Assembly (NCBI RefSeq): GCF_032452875.1
Contig: NW_026893690.1
Coordinates: forward strand, 62,001 to 126,000
Reading direction: 5' to 3'
Length of the DNA: 64,000 bases
Source: Bos javanicus
Lineage: Eukaryota > Chordata > Mammalia > Artiodactyla > Bovidae
Below the pieces are notes generated by a model. That model made no database searches and was not told the origin of the DNA. It saw only the letters and a list, made by a program, of their open reading frames with translations. A program made the position numbers and the translations under genes. Below, one piece after another: positions 49,942 through 62,940 of the stretch. Every line of letters starts with the position of its first letter. Within the stretch, counting starts at the first letter, position 1.

Positions 49942-50543
49942 TGCTGGGGACCAGCCCCAGCTGACCCAGGGTATTCGAAGGAGAGATGGCCTAGGCGACT
50001 ATTTATATGCTATTGAGAGATTTCAAGAATAATAGTATGAGGAGAGCTCAGTAGGAAAATTCGGTGGAGAAAAGAGACTGAGTAGCTTGGTTTACTCGGG
50101 AGACCAATCAAACTTCAAGGCAAGAAGTTTGCACCACTTACTTAGGCCGCAGGCGCCCACTCAAATAGAGGAAGATGCCTCACCCTAGACACCTTCTCGA
50201 GTGCGTCTTAGCAGCCCAGGCATAATTAGTAAGCGTGGTGGGTTCCTCCCTCCAGATGGAGACTCAGCTGGAAGTTAAAGGGAAGAATGACAAGGAACTT
50301 TATGAATTGGAGCTGTAAGTTAACACTTTGACAGAGAGAGCGAGCTGGTGGTGGGCGACAGCCCCCAAAGAAATCAGAGGTGAGAGCACAGAGCAATACA
50401 GTAGGCAGACTCTGGTTTTTTTGGGAGGGAGATGCTCGAGAATATCCGGGTGGACTCCTGAGGCTCGATCCCGCATTTGCGTTTGCCGAGCCTCCTTCCT
50501 CATGGCCTTTGTCCAGATTGGAATGCCTCCCCGGCTCCCGGCA
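49942..50543 (-). mobile_element. ERV LTR copy M31, class d with conversion patch
   Basis: A 602-bp LTR. Across about 49921-50022 the PBS and LTR 3' end look like the M11/M13/M15 class (GTTCAGGCGCC, TGCTGGGG, GACCCAGGG, GCTATTGAGAGATTT). Outside it, the sequence is class d like M26. PBS 49922-49939 therefore has one mismatch instead of the class d two. The leader is 49042-49921 (880 bp). Confidence 0.86.
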
Positions 50544-51443
50544 CATGATCAGTGCATGCTCAGTCACGATATCAGTGCATGACCAGCCACGTGATCCCTG
50601 TCGGCACAGTCACGTGATCATCGCCTCTCAGTCACGTGATCACCGTAGGATAAACACGTGATGACAGAACGACCAGCCACGTGATCACTGCATGCGCAGT
50701 CAGGTGGTCACTTCCTGATCAGCCACGTGATCAGTTCGTGCACAGTCCCATGATCAGCGCCTGTCAGTCACTGATCACGGCCTGATAAACCCGTGATCGG
50801 TGCCCGATCAACCACATCATCAGTGCATGTGCAGTCACGTGATCAGTGCATGATAGCCACGTGATCAGTGCGTGCACAGTCCCCTGATCAGCGCCTGTCA
50901 GTCACTGATCACGGCCTGATAAACACGTGATCAGTGCCGGATCAACCACATCATCAGTGCCTGCCCACTCAAGTGGTCAGTTCCTGATCAGTCACGTGAT
51001 CAGTGCGAGCACAGTCCCATGATCAGCGCCTGTCAGTCACTGATCATTGCCTGATAAACACGTGATCAGGGCATGATGAGCCATGTGATCAGTGCCTGAA
51101 AAGCCACGTCATCAGTGCATGGTCAGTCACGTGATCAGTGGGTGATAGCCACGTGATCGGTGCATGTTCAGTCACGTTATCTGTACTTGATCAGCCACGT
51201 GTTCAGTGCCTGCAGATTCACGTGATCAGGGCCTGCTGAGCTGCGTGATTCCTGCCGGCTCATCTGCTTGACAATTGCCAGCTGAGCTGCGTGATTCCTG
51301 CCTGGTGACCTGCTTGATTATTGCCAGTTGACCAGCATGATTCGTCACTGCTGAGCTCCATGCTTATTGCCTGCTGATTTCGTGCTTCGTGTCTGCTCAG
51401 CTCTTTGAGTATTGCCTCCTGAACTCCGTGTTCGGGCGCCACC

Positions 51444-52045
51444 TGCCGGGGACCAGCCCCAGCTGATCCAGGTTATTCGAAGGAGAGATGGCCTAGGCGA
51501 CTATTTATATCCTATTGAGAGATGTCAAGAACAATAGTATGAGGAGAGCTCAGTAGGAAAATTCGGTGGAGAAAAGAGACTGAGTAGCTTGGTTTACTCG
51601 GGAGACCAATCAAACTTCAAGGCAAGAAGTTTGCACCACTTACTTAGGCCGCAGGCGCCCTCTCAAATAGCGGAAGATGCCTCACCCTAGACACCTTCTC
51701 GAGTGGGTCTTAGCAGTCCAGACATAATTAGTAAGCGTGGTGGGTTCCTCGCTCCAGATGGAGACTCAGCTGGAAGTTAAAGGGAAGAATGACAAGGAAC
51801 TTTATAAATTGGAGCTGTAAGTTAACACTTTGACAGAGAGAGCGAGATGGTGGTGAGGGACAGCCCCCAGTGAAATCAGAGGTGAGAGCACAAAGCAATA
51901 GAGTAGGCAGACTCTGCTTTTTTTTGGGCGGGGATGCTGGAGAGTATCCGGGTGGACTCCTGAGGCTCGATCCCGCATTTGCTTATGCGGAGCCTCCTTC
52001 CTCATGACCTTTTTCCAGAGTGGAATGCCTCCCCGGCTCCCGGCA
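51444..52045 (-). mobile_element. ERV LTR copy M32, class e
   Basis: A 602-bp LTR. PBS 51424-51441 has two mismatches; the leader is 50544-51423 (880 bp). Confidence 0.87.
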
Positions 52046-52838
52046 CATGATCAGTGCATGTCAGACACGATATCAGTGCATGATCAGCCTCGTGATCACT
52101 GACGGCACAGTCACATGATCAGCGCCTCTCAGTCACGTGATCACCGTATGATAAACACGTGATCAGTGAAGGACCAGCCAGGTGATCACTGCATGGGCGG
52201 TCAGGTGGTCAGTTCCAGATAAGCCACCTGATCAGTGCGTGCACAGTCCCATGATCAGCGCCTGTCAGTCACTGATCACTGCCTGATAAACTCGTGATCA
52301 GTGCCCGATCAGCCACGTCATCAGTGCATGCGCAGTCACGTGATCAGTGCATGATAGCCACGTGATCAGTGCGTGCACAGTCCCATGATCAGCGCCTGTC
52401 AGTCACTGATCATTGCCTGAGAAACACGTGATCAGTGCATGATGAGCCTTGTGATCAGTGCCTGATCAGCCACGACATCAGTGCATGCGCAGTCACGCGA
52501 TCAGTGCATGATAGACACGTTATCAGTGCATGCTCAGTCACGTGATCTGTACTTGATCAGCCACGTGATCAGTGCCTGCAGAGTCACGTGATCAGGGCCT
52601 GCTGAGCTGCGTGATTTCTGCCGGCTCATCTGCATGACAAGTGCCAGCTGAGCTGCGTGATTCCTGTCGGCTCATCTGCTTGACAACTGCCAGCTGAGCT
52701 GCGTGATTCCTGCCTGGTCACCTGCTTGATTATTGCCAGTTGAGCAGCATGATTCGTCACTGCTGAGCTCCATTGCGTGGTTCGTATCTGTTCAGCTCTT
52801 TGAGTATTGCCTCCTGAGGTCCCTGTTCGGGTGCCACC

Positions 52839-53439
52839 TGCCGGGGACCAGCCCCAGCTGATCCAGGGTATTCCAAGGAGAGATGGCCTAGGTGACTATT
52901 TATATGCTAATTAGAGATGTCAAGAATAATAGTATGAGGAAAGTTCAGTAGGAAAATTCGGTGGAGAAAAAGACTGAGTAGCTTGGTTTACTCGGGAGAC
53001 CAATCAAACTTCAAGACAAGAAGTTTGCACCACTTACGTAGGCTGCAGGCGCCCTCTTGAATACCGGAAGGTGCCTCACCCTAGACACCTTCTCGAGTGG
53101 GTCTTAGCAGCCCATGCATAATTAGTAAGCGTGGTGTGTTCCTCGCTCCAGATGGAGACTCAGCTGGAAGTTAAAGGGAAGAATGACAAGGAACTTTATG
53201 AATTGGAGCTGTAAGTTAACACTTTGACAGAGAGAGCGAGATGGTGGTGGTGGACATCCCCCATTGAAATCATAGGTGAGAGCACAAAGCAATACAGTAG
53301 GCAGACTCTGGTTTTTATGGGAGGGAGATGCTCGAGAATATTCGGGTGGACTCCTGAGGCTCGATCCCGCATTTGCGTATGCCGAGCCACCTTCCTCATG
53401 ACCTTTGTCCAGATTGGAATGCCTCCCTGCCTCCCGGCA
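52839..53439 (-). mobile_element. ERV LTR copy M33, class a
   Basis: A 601-bp LTR. It reads ATTCGGGTGG like M38 where M23 and M28 read ATTCAGGTGG. PBS 52819-52836 has one mismatch; the leader is 52046-52818 (773 bp). Confidence 0.87.
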
Positions 53440-53978
53440 CATGATCAGTGCATGCTCAGTCACGATATCAGTGTATGACCTGCCCGTTATCCCTGTCGGC
53501 ACCGTCACGTGATCATCGCCTCTCAGTCACGTGATCACCGTATGATTAAAACGTGATGAGTGAACGACCAGCCACGTGATCACTGCATGCCCACTCAGGT
53601 GGTCAGTTCCTGATCAGCCACGTGATCAGTGCGTGCACAGTCCCATGATCAGCGTCTGTCAGGCACTGATCATTGCCTGATAAACACGTTATCAGGGCAT
53701 GATGAGCCATGTGATCAGTGCCTGAAAAGCCACGTCATCAGTGCATGTTCAGTCACGTTATCTGTACTTGATCAGCCACGTGTTCAGTGCCTGCAGAGTC
53801 ACGTTATCAGGGCCTGCTGAGCTGCGTGATTCCTGCCTGGTCACCTGCTTGATTATTGCCAGTTGACCAGCATGATTCATCACTGCTGAGCTCCATGCTT
53901 ATTGCCTGCTGATTTCGTGCTTCGTGTCTGCTCAGCTCTTTGAGTATTGCCTCCTGAGGTCCCTGTTCGGGCGCCACC

Positions 53979-54579
53979 TGACGGGGACCGGCCCCAGCTG
54001 ATCCAGGGTATTCGAAGGAGAGATGGCCTAGGCGACTATTTATATGCTAATGAGAGATGTCAAGAATAATAGTATGAGGAGAGCTCAGTAGGAAAATTCG
54101 GTGGAGAAAAGAGACTGAGTAGCTTGGTTTACTCGGGAGACCAATCAAACTTCAAGACAAGAAGTTTGCACCACTTACGTAGGCCGTAGGTGCCCTCTCG
54201 AATAGCGGACGGTGCCTCACCCTAGACACCTTCTCGAGTGGGTCTTAGCAGCCCAGGCATAATTAGTAAGCGTGGTGGGTTCCACGCTCCAGATGGAGAC
54301 TCAGCTGGAAGTTAAAGGGAAGAATGAAAAGGAACTTTATAAATTGGAGCTGTAAGTTAACACTTTGACAGAGAGAGCGAGATGGTGGTGGAGGACAGCC
54401 CCCAGTGAAATCAGAGGTGAGAGCACAAAGCAATAGAGTAGGCAGACTCTGGTTTTTTTTGGGGGGGATACTCGAGCATATCCGGGTGGACTCCTGAGGC
54501 TCGATCCCGCATTTGCGTATGCCGAGCCTCCTTCCTCATGACCTTTGTCCAGAGTGGAATGCCTCCCCGGCTCCCAGCA
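53979..54579 (-). mobile_element. ERV LTR copy M34, class b
   Basis: A 601-bp LTR with a TGACGGGG terminus. PBS 53959-53976 is exact. The leader is 53440-53958 (519 bp), one 46-bp unit shorter than in M24, M29 and M39; the loss is visible near 53825. Confidence 0.87.
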
Positions 54580-55390
54580 CATGATCAGTGCATGCTCAGT
54601 CAGGATATCATTGCATAATCAGCCTCGTGATCACTGATGGCACAGTCACGTGATCAGCGCCTCTCAGTCACGTGATCACCGTATGATAAACACGTGCTCA
54701 GTGAGCGACCAGCCACGTGATCCCTGCATGCGCACTCAGGTGGTCAGTTCCAGATAAGCCACGTGATCAGAGGGTGCACAGTCCCATGATCAGCGCCTGT
54801 CAGTCACTGATCACTGCCTGATAAACAGGTGATCAGTGCCCGATCAGCCAGGTCATCAGTGCATGCGCAGTCACGTGATCAGTGCATGATAGCCAGGTGA
54901 TCAATGCGTGCACAGTCCCATGATCAGCGCCTGTCAGTCACTGATCATTGACTGAGAAACACGTGATCAGTGCATGATGAGCCATGTGATCAGTGCCTGA
55001 TCAGCCACGTCATCAGTGCATGCGCAGTCTCGTGATCAGTGCATGATAGCCACGTGATCAGTGCATGCTCAGTCACGTGATCTGTACTTGATCAGCCACG
55101 TGATCAGTGCCTGCAGAGTCAGGTGATCAGGGCCTGCTGAGCTGCCTGATTTCTGCCGGCTCATCTGCATGACAATTGGCAGCTGAGCTGCGTGATTCCT
55201 GCCGGCTCATCTGCTTGACAATTGCCAGCTGAGCTGCGTGATTCCTGCCTGGTCACCTGCTTGATTATTGCCACTTGAGCAGCATGATTCGTCACTGCTG
55301 AGCTCCATGCTTACTGCCTGCTGATTGCGTGGTTCGTGTCTGCCCAGCTCTTTGAGTATTGCCTCCTGAGGTCCCTGTTCGGGCGCCACC

Positions 55391-55991
55391 TGCCAGGGAC
55401 CAGCCCCAGCTGATCCAGGGTATTCGAAGGAGAGATGGCCTAGTCGACTATTTATATGCTAATCAGAGATGCCAATAATAATAGTATGAGGAGAGCTCAG
55501 TAGGAAAATTCGGTGGAGAAAAGAGACTGAGTACCTTGGTTTACTCGGGAGACCAATCAAACTTCAAGACAAGAAGTTTGCACCACTTACGTAGGCCGTA
55601 GGTGCCCTCTCGAATAGCGTAAGGTGCCTCACCCTAGACACCTTCTCGAGTGGGTCTTAGCAGCCCAGGCATAATTAGTAAGCGTGGTGGGTTCCTCCCT
55701 CCAGATGGAGACTCAGCTGGAAGTTAAAGGGAAGAATGACAAGGAACTTTATGAATTGGAGCTGTAAGTTAACACTTTGACAGAGAGAGCAAGCTGGTGG
55801 TGGGCGACAGCCCCCAGTGAAATCAGAGGTGAGAGCACAGAGCAATACAGTAGGCAGACTCTGGTTTTTTTGGGGGGAGATGCTCGAGAATATCCGGGTG
55901 GACTCCTGAGGCTCGATCCCGCATTTGCGTTTGCCGAGCCTCCTTCCTCATGACCTTTGTCCAGATTGGAATGCCTCCCCGGCTCCCGGCA
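55391..55991 (-). mobile_element. ERV LTR copy M35, class c
   Basis: A 601-bp LTR. PBS 55371-55388 is exact; the leader is 54580-55370 (791 bp). Confidence 0.87.
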
Positions 55992-56891
55992 CATGATCAG
56001 TGCATGCTGAGTCACGATATCAGTGCATGACCAGCCACGTGATCCCTGTCGGCACCGTCACGTGATCATCGCCTCTCAGTCACGTGATCACCGTAGGATA
56101 AACACGTGATGACAGAACGACCAGCCACGTGATCACTGCATGCGCAGTCAGGTGGTTAGTTCCTGATCAGCCACGTGATCAGTTCGTGCACAGTCCCATG
56201 ATCAGCGCCTGTCAGTCACTGATCACGGCCTGATAAACACGTGATCGGTGCCCGATCAACCACATCATCAGTGGATGCGCAGTCACGTGATCATTGCATG
56301 ATAGCCACGTGATCAGTTCGTGCACAGTCCCCTGATCAGCGCCTGTCAGTCACTGATCACGGCCTGATAAACACGTGATCAGTGCCGGATCAACCACATC
56401 ATCAGTGCCTGCCCACTCAAGTGGTCAGTTCCTGATCAGTCACGTGATCAGTGCGAGCACAGTCCCATGATCAGCGCCTGTCAGTCACTGATCATTGCCT
56501 GATAAACACGTGATCAGGGCATGATGAGCCATGTGATCAGTGCCTGAAAAGCCACGTCATCAGTGCATGGTCAGTCACGTGATCAGTGGGTGATAGCCAC
56601 GTGATCGGTGCATGTTCAGTCACGTTATCTGTACTTGATCAGCCACGTGTTCAGTGCCTGCAGATTCACGTGATCAGGGCCTGCTGAGCTGCGTGATTCC
56701 TGCCGGCTCATCTGCTTGACAATTGCCAGCTGAGCTGCGTGATTCCTGCCTGGTGACCTGCTTGATTATTGCCAGTTGACCAGCATGATTCGTCACTGCT
56801 GAGCTCCATGCTTATTGCCTGCTGATTTCGTGCTTCGTGTCTGCTCAGCTCTTTGAGTATTGCCTCCTGAACTCCGTGTTCGGGCGCCACC

Positions 56892-57492
56892 TGCCGGGGA
56901 CCAGCCCCAGCTGATCCAGGTTATTCGAAGGAGAGATGGCCTACGCGACTATTTATATGCTAATGAGAGATGTCAAGAATAATAGTATGCGGAGAGCTCA
57001 GTAGGAAAATTCGGTGGAGAAAAGAGACTGAGTAGCTTGGTTTACTCGGGAGACCAATCAAACTTCAAGGCAAGAAGTTTGCACCACTTACTTAGGCCGC
57101 AGGCGCCCTCTCAAATAGCGGAAGATGCCTCACCCTAGACACCTTCTCGAGTGCGTCTTAGCAGCCCAGGCATAATTAGTAAGCGTGGTGGGTTCCTCCC
57201 TCCAGATGGAGACTCAGCTGGAAGTTAAAGGGAAGAATGACAAGGAACTTTATGAATTGGAGCTGTAAGTTAACACTTTGACAGAGAGAGCGAGCTGGTG
57301 GTGGGCGACAGCCCCCAAAGAAATCAGAGGTGAGAGCACAGAGCAATACAGTAGGCAGACTCTGGTTTTTTTGGGGGGAGATGCTCGAGAATATCCGGGT
57401 GGACTCCTGAGGCTCGATCCCGCATTTGCGTTTGCCGAGCCTCCTTCCTCATGACCTTTGTCCAGATTGGAATGCCTCCCCGGCTCCCGGCA
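56892..57492 (-). mobile_element. ERV LTR copy M36, class d
   Basis: A 601-bp LTR without the M31 patch. PBS 56872-56889 has two mismatches; the leader is 55992-56871 (880 bp). Confidence 0.87.
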
Positions 57493-58346
57493 CATGATCA
57501 GTGCATGCTCAGTCACGATATCAGTGCATGACCAGCCACGTGATCCCTGTCGGCACAGTCACGTGATCATCGCCTCTCAGTCACGTGATCACCGTAGGAT
57601 AAACACGTGATGACAGAACGACCAGCCACGTGATCACTGCATGCGCAGTCAGGTGGTCACTTCCTGATCAGCCACGTGATCAGTTCGTGCACAGTCCCAT
57701 GATCAGCGCCTGTCAGTCACTGATCACGGCCTGATAAACCCGTGATCGGTGCCCGATCAACCACATCATCAGTGCATGTGCAGTCACGTGATCAGTGCAT
57801 GATAGCCACGTGATCAGTGCGTGCACAGTCCCCTGATCAGCGCCTGTCAGTCACTGATCACGGCCTGATAAACACGTGATCAGTGCCGGATCAACCACAT
57901 CATCAGTGCCTGCCCACTCAAGTGGTCAGTTCCTGATCAGTCACGTGATCAGTGCGAGCACAGTCCCATGATCAGCGCCTGTCAGTCACTGATCATTGCC
58001 TGATAAACACGTGATCAGGGCATGATGAGCCATGTGATCAGTGCCTGAAAAGCCACGTCATCAGTGCATGGTCAGTCACGTGATCAGTGGGTGATAGCCA
58101 CGTGATCGGTGCATGTTCAGTCACGTTATCTGTACTTGATCAGCCACGTGTTCAGTGCCTGCAGATTCACATGATCAGGGCCTGCTGAGCTGCGTGATTC
58201 CTGCCTGGTCACCTGCTTGATTATTGCCAGTTGACCAGCATGATTCGTCACTGCTGAGCTCCATGCTTATTGCCTGCTGATTTCGTGCTTCGTGTCTGCT
58301 CAGCTCTTTGAGTATTGCCTCCTGAACTCCGTGTTCGGGCGCCACC

Positions 58347-58946
58347 TGCCGGGGACCAGCCCCAGCTGATCCAGGTTATTCGAAGGAGAGATGGCCTAGG
58401 CGACTATTTATATCCTATTGAGAGATGTCAAGAACAATAGTATGAGGAGAGCTCAGTAGGAAAATTCGGTGGAGAAAAGAGACTGAGTAGCTTGGTTTAC
58501 TCGGGAGACCAATCAAACTTCAAGGCAAGAAGTTTGCACCACTTACTTAGGCCGCAGGCGCCCTCTCAAATAGCGGAAGATGCCTCACCCTAGACACCTT
58601 CTCGAGTGGGTCTTAGCAGTCCAGACATAATTAGTAAGCGTGGTGGGTTCCTCGCTCCAGATGGAGACTCAGCTGGAAGTTAAAGGGAAGAATGACAAGG
58701 AACTTTATAAATTGGAGCTGTAAGTTAACACTTTGACAGAGAGAGCGAGATGGTGGTGAGGGACAGCCCCCAGTGAAATCAGAGGTGAGAGCACAAAGCA
58801 ATAGAGTAGGCAGACTCTGCTTTTTTTGGCGGGGATGCTGGAGAGTATCCGGGTGGACTCCTGAGGCTCGATCCCGCATTTGCTTATGCGGAGCCTCCTT
58901 CCTCATGACCTTTTTCCAGAGTGGAATGCCTCCCCGGCTCCCGGCA
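58347..58946 (-). mobile_element. ERV LTR copy M37, class e
   Basis: A 600-bp LTR. PBS 58327-58344 has two mismatches. The leader is 57493-58326 (834 bp), one 46-bp unit shorter than the other class e leaders; the loss is near 58200. Confidence 0.87.
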
Positions 58947-59739
58947 CATGATCAGTGCATGTCAGACACGATATCAGTGCATGATCAGCCTCGTGATCAC
59001 TGACGGCACAGTCACATGATCAGCGCCTCTCAGTCACGTGATCACCGTATGATAAACACGTGATCAGTGAAGGACCAGCCAGGTGATCACTGCATGGGCG
59101 GTCAGGTGGTCAGTTCCAGATAAGCCACCTGATCAGTGCGTGCACAGTCCCATGATCAGCGCCTGTCAGTCACTGATCACTGCCTGATAAACTCGTGATC
59201 AGTGCCCGATCAGCCACGTCATCAGTGCATGCGCAGTCACGTGATCAGTGCATGATAGCCACGTGATCAGTGCATGCACAGTCCCATGATCAGCGCCTGT
59301 CAGTCACTGATCATTGCCTGAGAAACACGTGATCAGTGCATGATGAGCCTTGTGATCAGTGCCTGATCAGCCACGACATCAGTGCATGCGCAGTCACGCG
59401 ATCAGTGCATGATAGACACGTTATCAGTGCATGCTCAGTCACGTGATCTGTACTTGATCAGCCACGTGATCAGTGCCTGCAGAGTCACGTGATCAGGGCC
59501 TGCTGAGCTGCGTGATTTCTGCCGGCTCATCTGCATGACAAGTGCCAGCTGAGCTGCGTGATTCCTGTCGGCTCATCTGCTTGACAACTGCCAGCTGAGC
59601 TGCGTGATTCCTGCCTGGTCACCTGCTTGATTATTGCCAGTTGAGCAGCATGATTCGTCACTGCTGAGCTCCATTGCGTGGTTCGTATCTGTTCAGCTCT
59701 TTGAGTATTGCCTCCTGAGGTCCCTGTTCGGGTGCCACC

Positions 59740-60341
59740 TGCCGGGGACCAGCCCCAGCTGATCCAGGGTATTCCAAGGAGAGATGGCCTAGGTGACTAT
59801 TTATATGCTAATTAGAGATGTCAAGAATAATAGTATGAGGAAAGCTCAGTAGGAAAATTCGGTGGAGAAAAGAGACTGAGTAGCTTGGTTTACTCGGGAG
59901 ACCAATCAAACTTCAAGACAAGAAGTTTGCACCACTTACGTAGGCTGCAGGCGCCCTCTTGAATACCGGAAGGTGCCTCACCCTAGACACCTTCTCGAGT
60001 GGGTCTTAGCAGCCCATGCATAATTAGTAAGCGTGGTGTGTTCCTCGCTCCAGATGGAGACTCAGCTGGAAGTTAAAGGGAAGAATGACAAGGAACTTTA
60101 TGAATTGGAGCTGTAAGTTAACACTTTGACAGAGAGAGCGAGATGGTGGTGGTGGACATCCCCCATTGAAATCATAGGTGAGAGCACAAAGCAATACAGT
60201 AGGCAGACTCTGGTTTTTATGGGAGGGAGATGCTCGAGAATATTCGGGTGGACTCCTGAGGCTCGATCCCGCATTTGCGTATGCCGAGCCACCTTCCTCA
60301 TGACCTTTGTCCAGATTGGAATGCCTCCCTGCCTCCCGGCA
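59740..60341 (-). mobile_element. ERV LTR copy M38, class a
   Basis: A 602-bp LTR with GAAAGCTCAGTAGG and GAGAAAAGAGACTG where the other class a copies have GAAAGTTCAGTAGG and GAGAAAAAGACTG. PBS 59720-59737 has one mismatch; the leader is 58947-59719 (773 bp). Confidence 0.87.
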
Positions 60342-60926
60342 CATGATCAGTGCATGCTCAGTCACGATATCAGTGTATGACCTGCCCGTTATCCCTGTCG
60401 GCACCGTCACGTGATCATCGCCTCTCAGTCACGTGATCACCGTATGATTAAAACGTGATGAGTGAACGACCAGCCACGTGATCACTGCATGCCCACTCAG
60501 GTGGTCAGTTCCTGATCAGCCACGTGATCAGTGCGTGCACAGTCCCATGATCAGCGTCTGTCAGGCACTGATCATTGCCTGATAAACACGTTATCAGGGC
60601 ATGATGAGCCATGTGATCAGTGCCTGAAAAGCCACGTCATCAGTGCATGTTCAGTCACGTTATCTGTACTTGATCAGCCACGTGTTCAGTGCCTGCAGAG
60701 TCACGTTATCAGGGCCTGCTGAGCTGCGTGATTCCTGCCGGATCATCTGCTTGACAATTGCCAGCTGAGCTGCGTGATTCCTGCCTGGTCACCTGCTTGA
60801 TTATTGCCAGTTGACCAGCATGATTCATCACTGCTGAGCTCCATGCTTATTGCCTGCTGATTTCGTGCTTCGTGTCTGCTCAGCTCTTTGAGTATTGCCT
60901 CCTGAGGTCCCTGTTCGGGCGCCACC

Positions 60927-61527
60927 TGCCGGGGACCAGCCCCAGCTGATCCAGGGTATTCGAAGGAGAGATGGCCTAGGCGACTATTTATATGCTAATG
61001 AGAGATGTCAAGAATAATAGTATGAGGAGAGCTCAGTAGGAAAATTCGGTGGAGAAAAGAGACTGAGTAGCTTGGTTTACTCGGGAGACCAATCAAACTT
61101 CAAGACAAGAAGTTTGCACCACTTACGTAGGCCGTAGGTGCCCTCTCGAATAGCGGACGGTGCCTCACCCTAGACACCTTCTCGAGTGGGTCTTAGCAGC
61201 CCAGGCATAATTAGTAAGCGTGGTGGGTTCCACGCTCCAGATGGAGACTCAGCTGGAAGTTAAAGGGAAGAATGAAAAGGAACTTTATAAATTGGAGCTG
61301 TAAGTTAACACTTTGACAGAGAGAGCGAGATGGTGGTGGAGGACAGCCCCCAGTGAAATCAGAGGTGAGAGCACAAAGCAATAGAGTAGGCAGACTCTGG
61401 TTTTTTTTGGGGGGGATACTCGAGCATATCCGGGTGGACTCCTGAGGCTCGATCCCGCATTTGCGTATGCCGAGCCTCCTTCCTCATGACCTTTGTCCAG
61501 AGTGGAATGCCTCCCCGGCTCCCAGCA
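60927..61527 (-). mobile_element. ERV LTR copy M39, class b
   Basis: A 601-bp LTR. PBS 60907-60924 is exact; the leader is 60342-60906 (565 bp). Confidence 0.87.
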
Positions 61528-62338
61528 CATGATCAGTGCATGCTCAGTCAGGATATCATTGCATAATCAGCCTCGTGATCACTGACGGCACAGTCACGTG
61601 ATCAGCGCCTCTCAGTCACGTGATCACCGTATGATAAACACGTGCTCAGTGAGCGACCAGCCACGTGATCCCTGCATGGGCACTCAGGTGGTCAGTTCCA
61701 GATAAGCCACGTGATCAGAGGGTGCACAGTCCCATGATCAGCGCCTGTCAGTCACTGATCACTGCCTGATAAACAGGTGATCAGTGCCCGATCAGCCAGG
61801 TCATCAGTGCATGCGCAGTCACGTGATCAGTGCATGATAGCCAGGTGATCAATGCGTGCACAGTCCCATGATCAGCGCCTGTCAGTCACTGATCATTGAC
61901 TGAGAAACACGTGATCAGTGCATGATGAGCCATGTGATCAATGCCTGATCAGCCACGTCATCAGTGCATGCGCAGTCTCGTGATCAGTGCATGATAGCCA
62001 CGTGATCAGTGCATGCTCAGTCACGTGATCTGTACTTGATCAGCCCCGTGATCAGTGCCTGCAGAGTCAGGTGATCAGGGCCTGCTGAGCTGCCTGATTC
62101 CTGCCGGCTCATCTGCATGACAATTGGCAGCTGAGCTGCGTGATTCCTGCCGGCTCATCTGCTTGACAATTGCCAGCTGAGCTGCGTGATTCCTGCCTGG
62201 TCACCTGCTTGATTATTGCCACTTGAGCAGCATGATTCGTCACTGCTGAGCTCCATGCTTATTGCCTGCTGATTGCGTGGTTCGTGTCTGCCCAGCTCTT
62301 TGAGTATTGCCTCCTGAGGTCCCTGTTCGGGCGCCACC

Positions 62339-62940
62339 TGCCAGGGACCAGCCCCAGCTGATCCAGGGTATTCGAAGGAGAGATGGCCTAGGCGACTATT
62401 TATATGCTAATCAGAGATGCCAATAATAATAGTATGAGCAGAGCTCGGTAGGAAAATTCGGTCGAGAAAAGAGACTGAGTAGCTTGATTTACGAGGGAGA
62501 CCAATCAAACTTCAAGACAAGAAGTTTGCACCACTTACGTAGGCCATAGGCGCCCTCTCGAATAGCGGAAGGTGCCTCTCCCTAGACACCTTCTCAAATG
62601 GGTCTTAGTAGGCCAGGCATAATTAGTAAGCGTGGTGGGTTCCGCCCTCCAGATGGAGACTCAGCTGGAAGTTAAAGGGAAGAATGACAAGGAATTTTAA
62701 GAATTGGAGCTGTAAGTTAACTCTTGCACAGAGAGAGTGAGATGGTGGTGGGGGACAGCCCCCAGTGAAATGAGAGGTGAGAGCACAAAGCAATAGAGTA
62801 GGCAGACTCTGGTTTTTTTTGGGGGGGGATACTCGAGAATATCCGGGTGGACTCCTGAGGCTCGATCCCGCATTTGCGTATGCCGAGCCTCCTTCCTCAT
62901 GACCTTTGTCCAGAGTGGAATGCCTCCCCGGCTCCCAGCA
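62339..62940 (-). mobile_element. ERV LTR copy M40, HOR edge
   Basis: A 602-bp LTR. The 3' part is class c (TGCCAGGGACC, ATGCCAATAATAAT); from about 62439 it becomes a diverged type, so the 7-kb HOR ends inside this LTR. PBS 62319-62336 is exact; the leader is 61528-62318 (791 bp). Confidence 0.86.

Larger units (their letters stand above)
32170..62438 (-). repeat. Minus block 4: ~7.0-kb five-monomer HOR
   Basis: LTR pitches repeat as about 1395, 1186, 1412, 1502, 1502 (sum about 6997). Complete copies run from M23 (38845-45842), M28 (45843-52838) and M33 (52839-59739, 6901 bp because two 46-bp units are missing plus small changes). A first copy (M18-M22) is rearranged: its first two monomers are fused into hybrid M18 and a shortened duplicate of the fourth is present. 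A partial copy (M38-M40) stops inside LTR M40. The five classes, here a to e, have diagnostic PBS variants: a has one mismatch, b and c none, d and e two. Confidence 0.88.
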
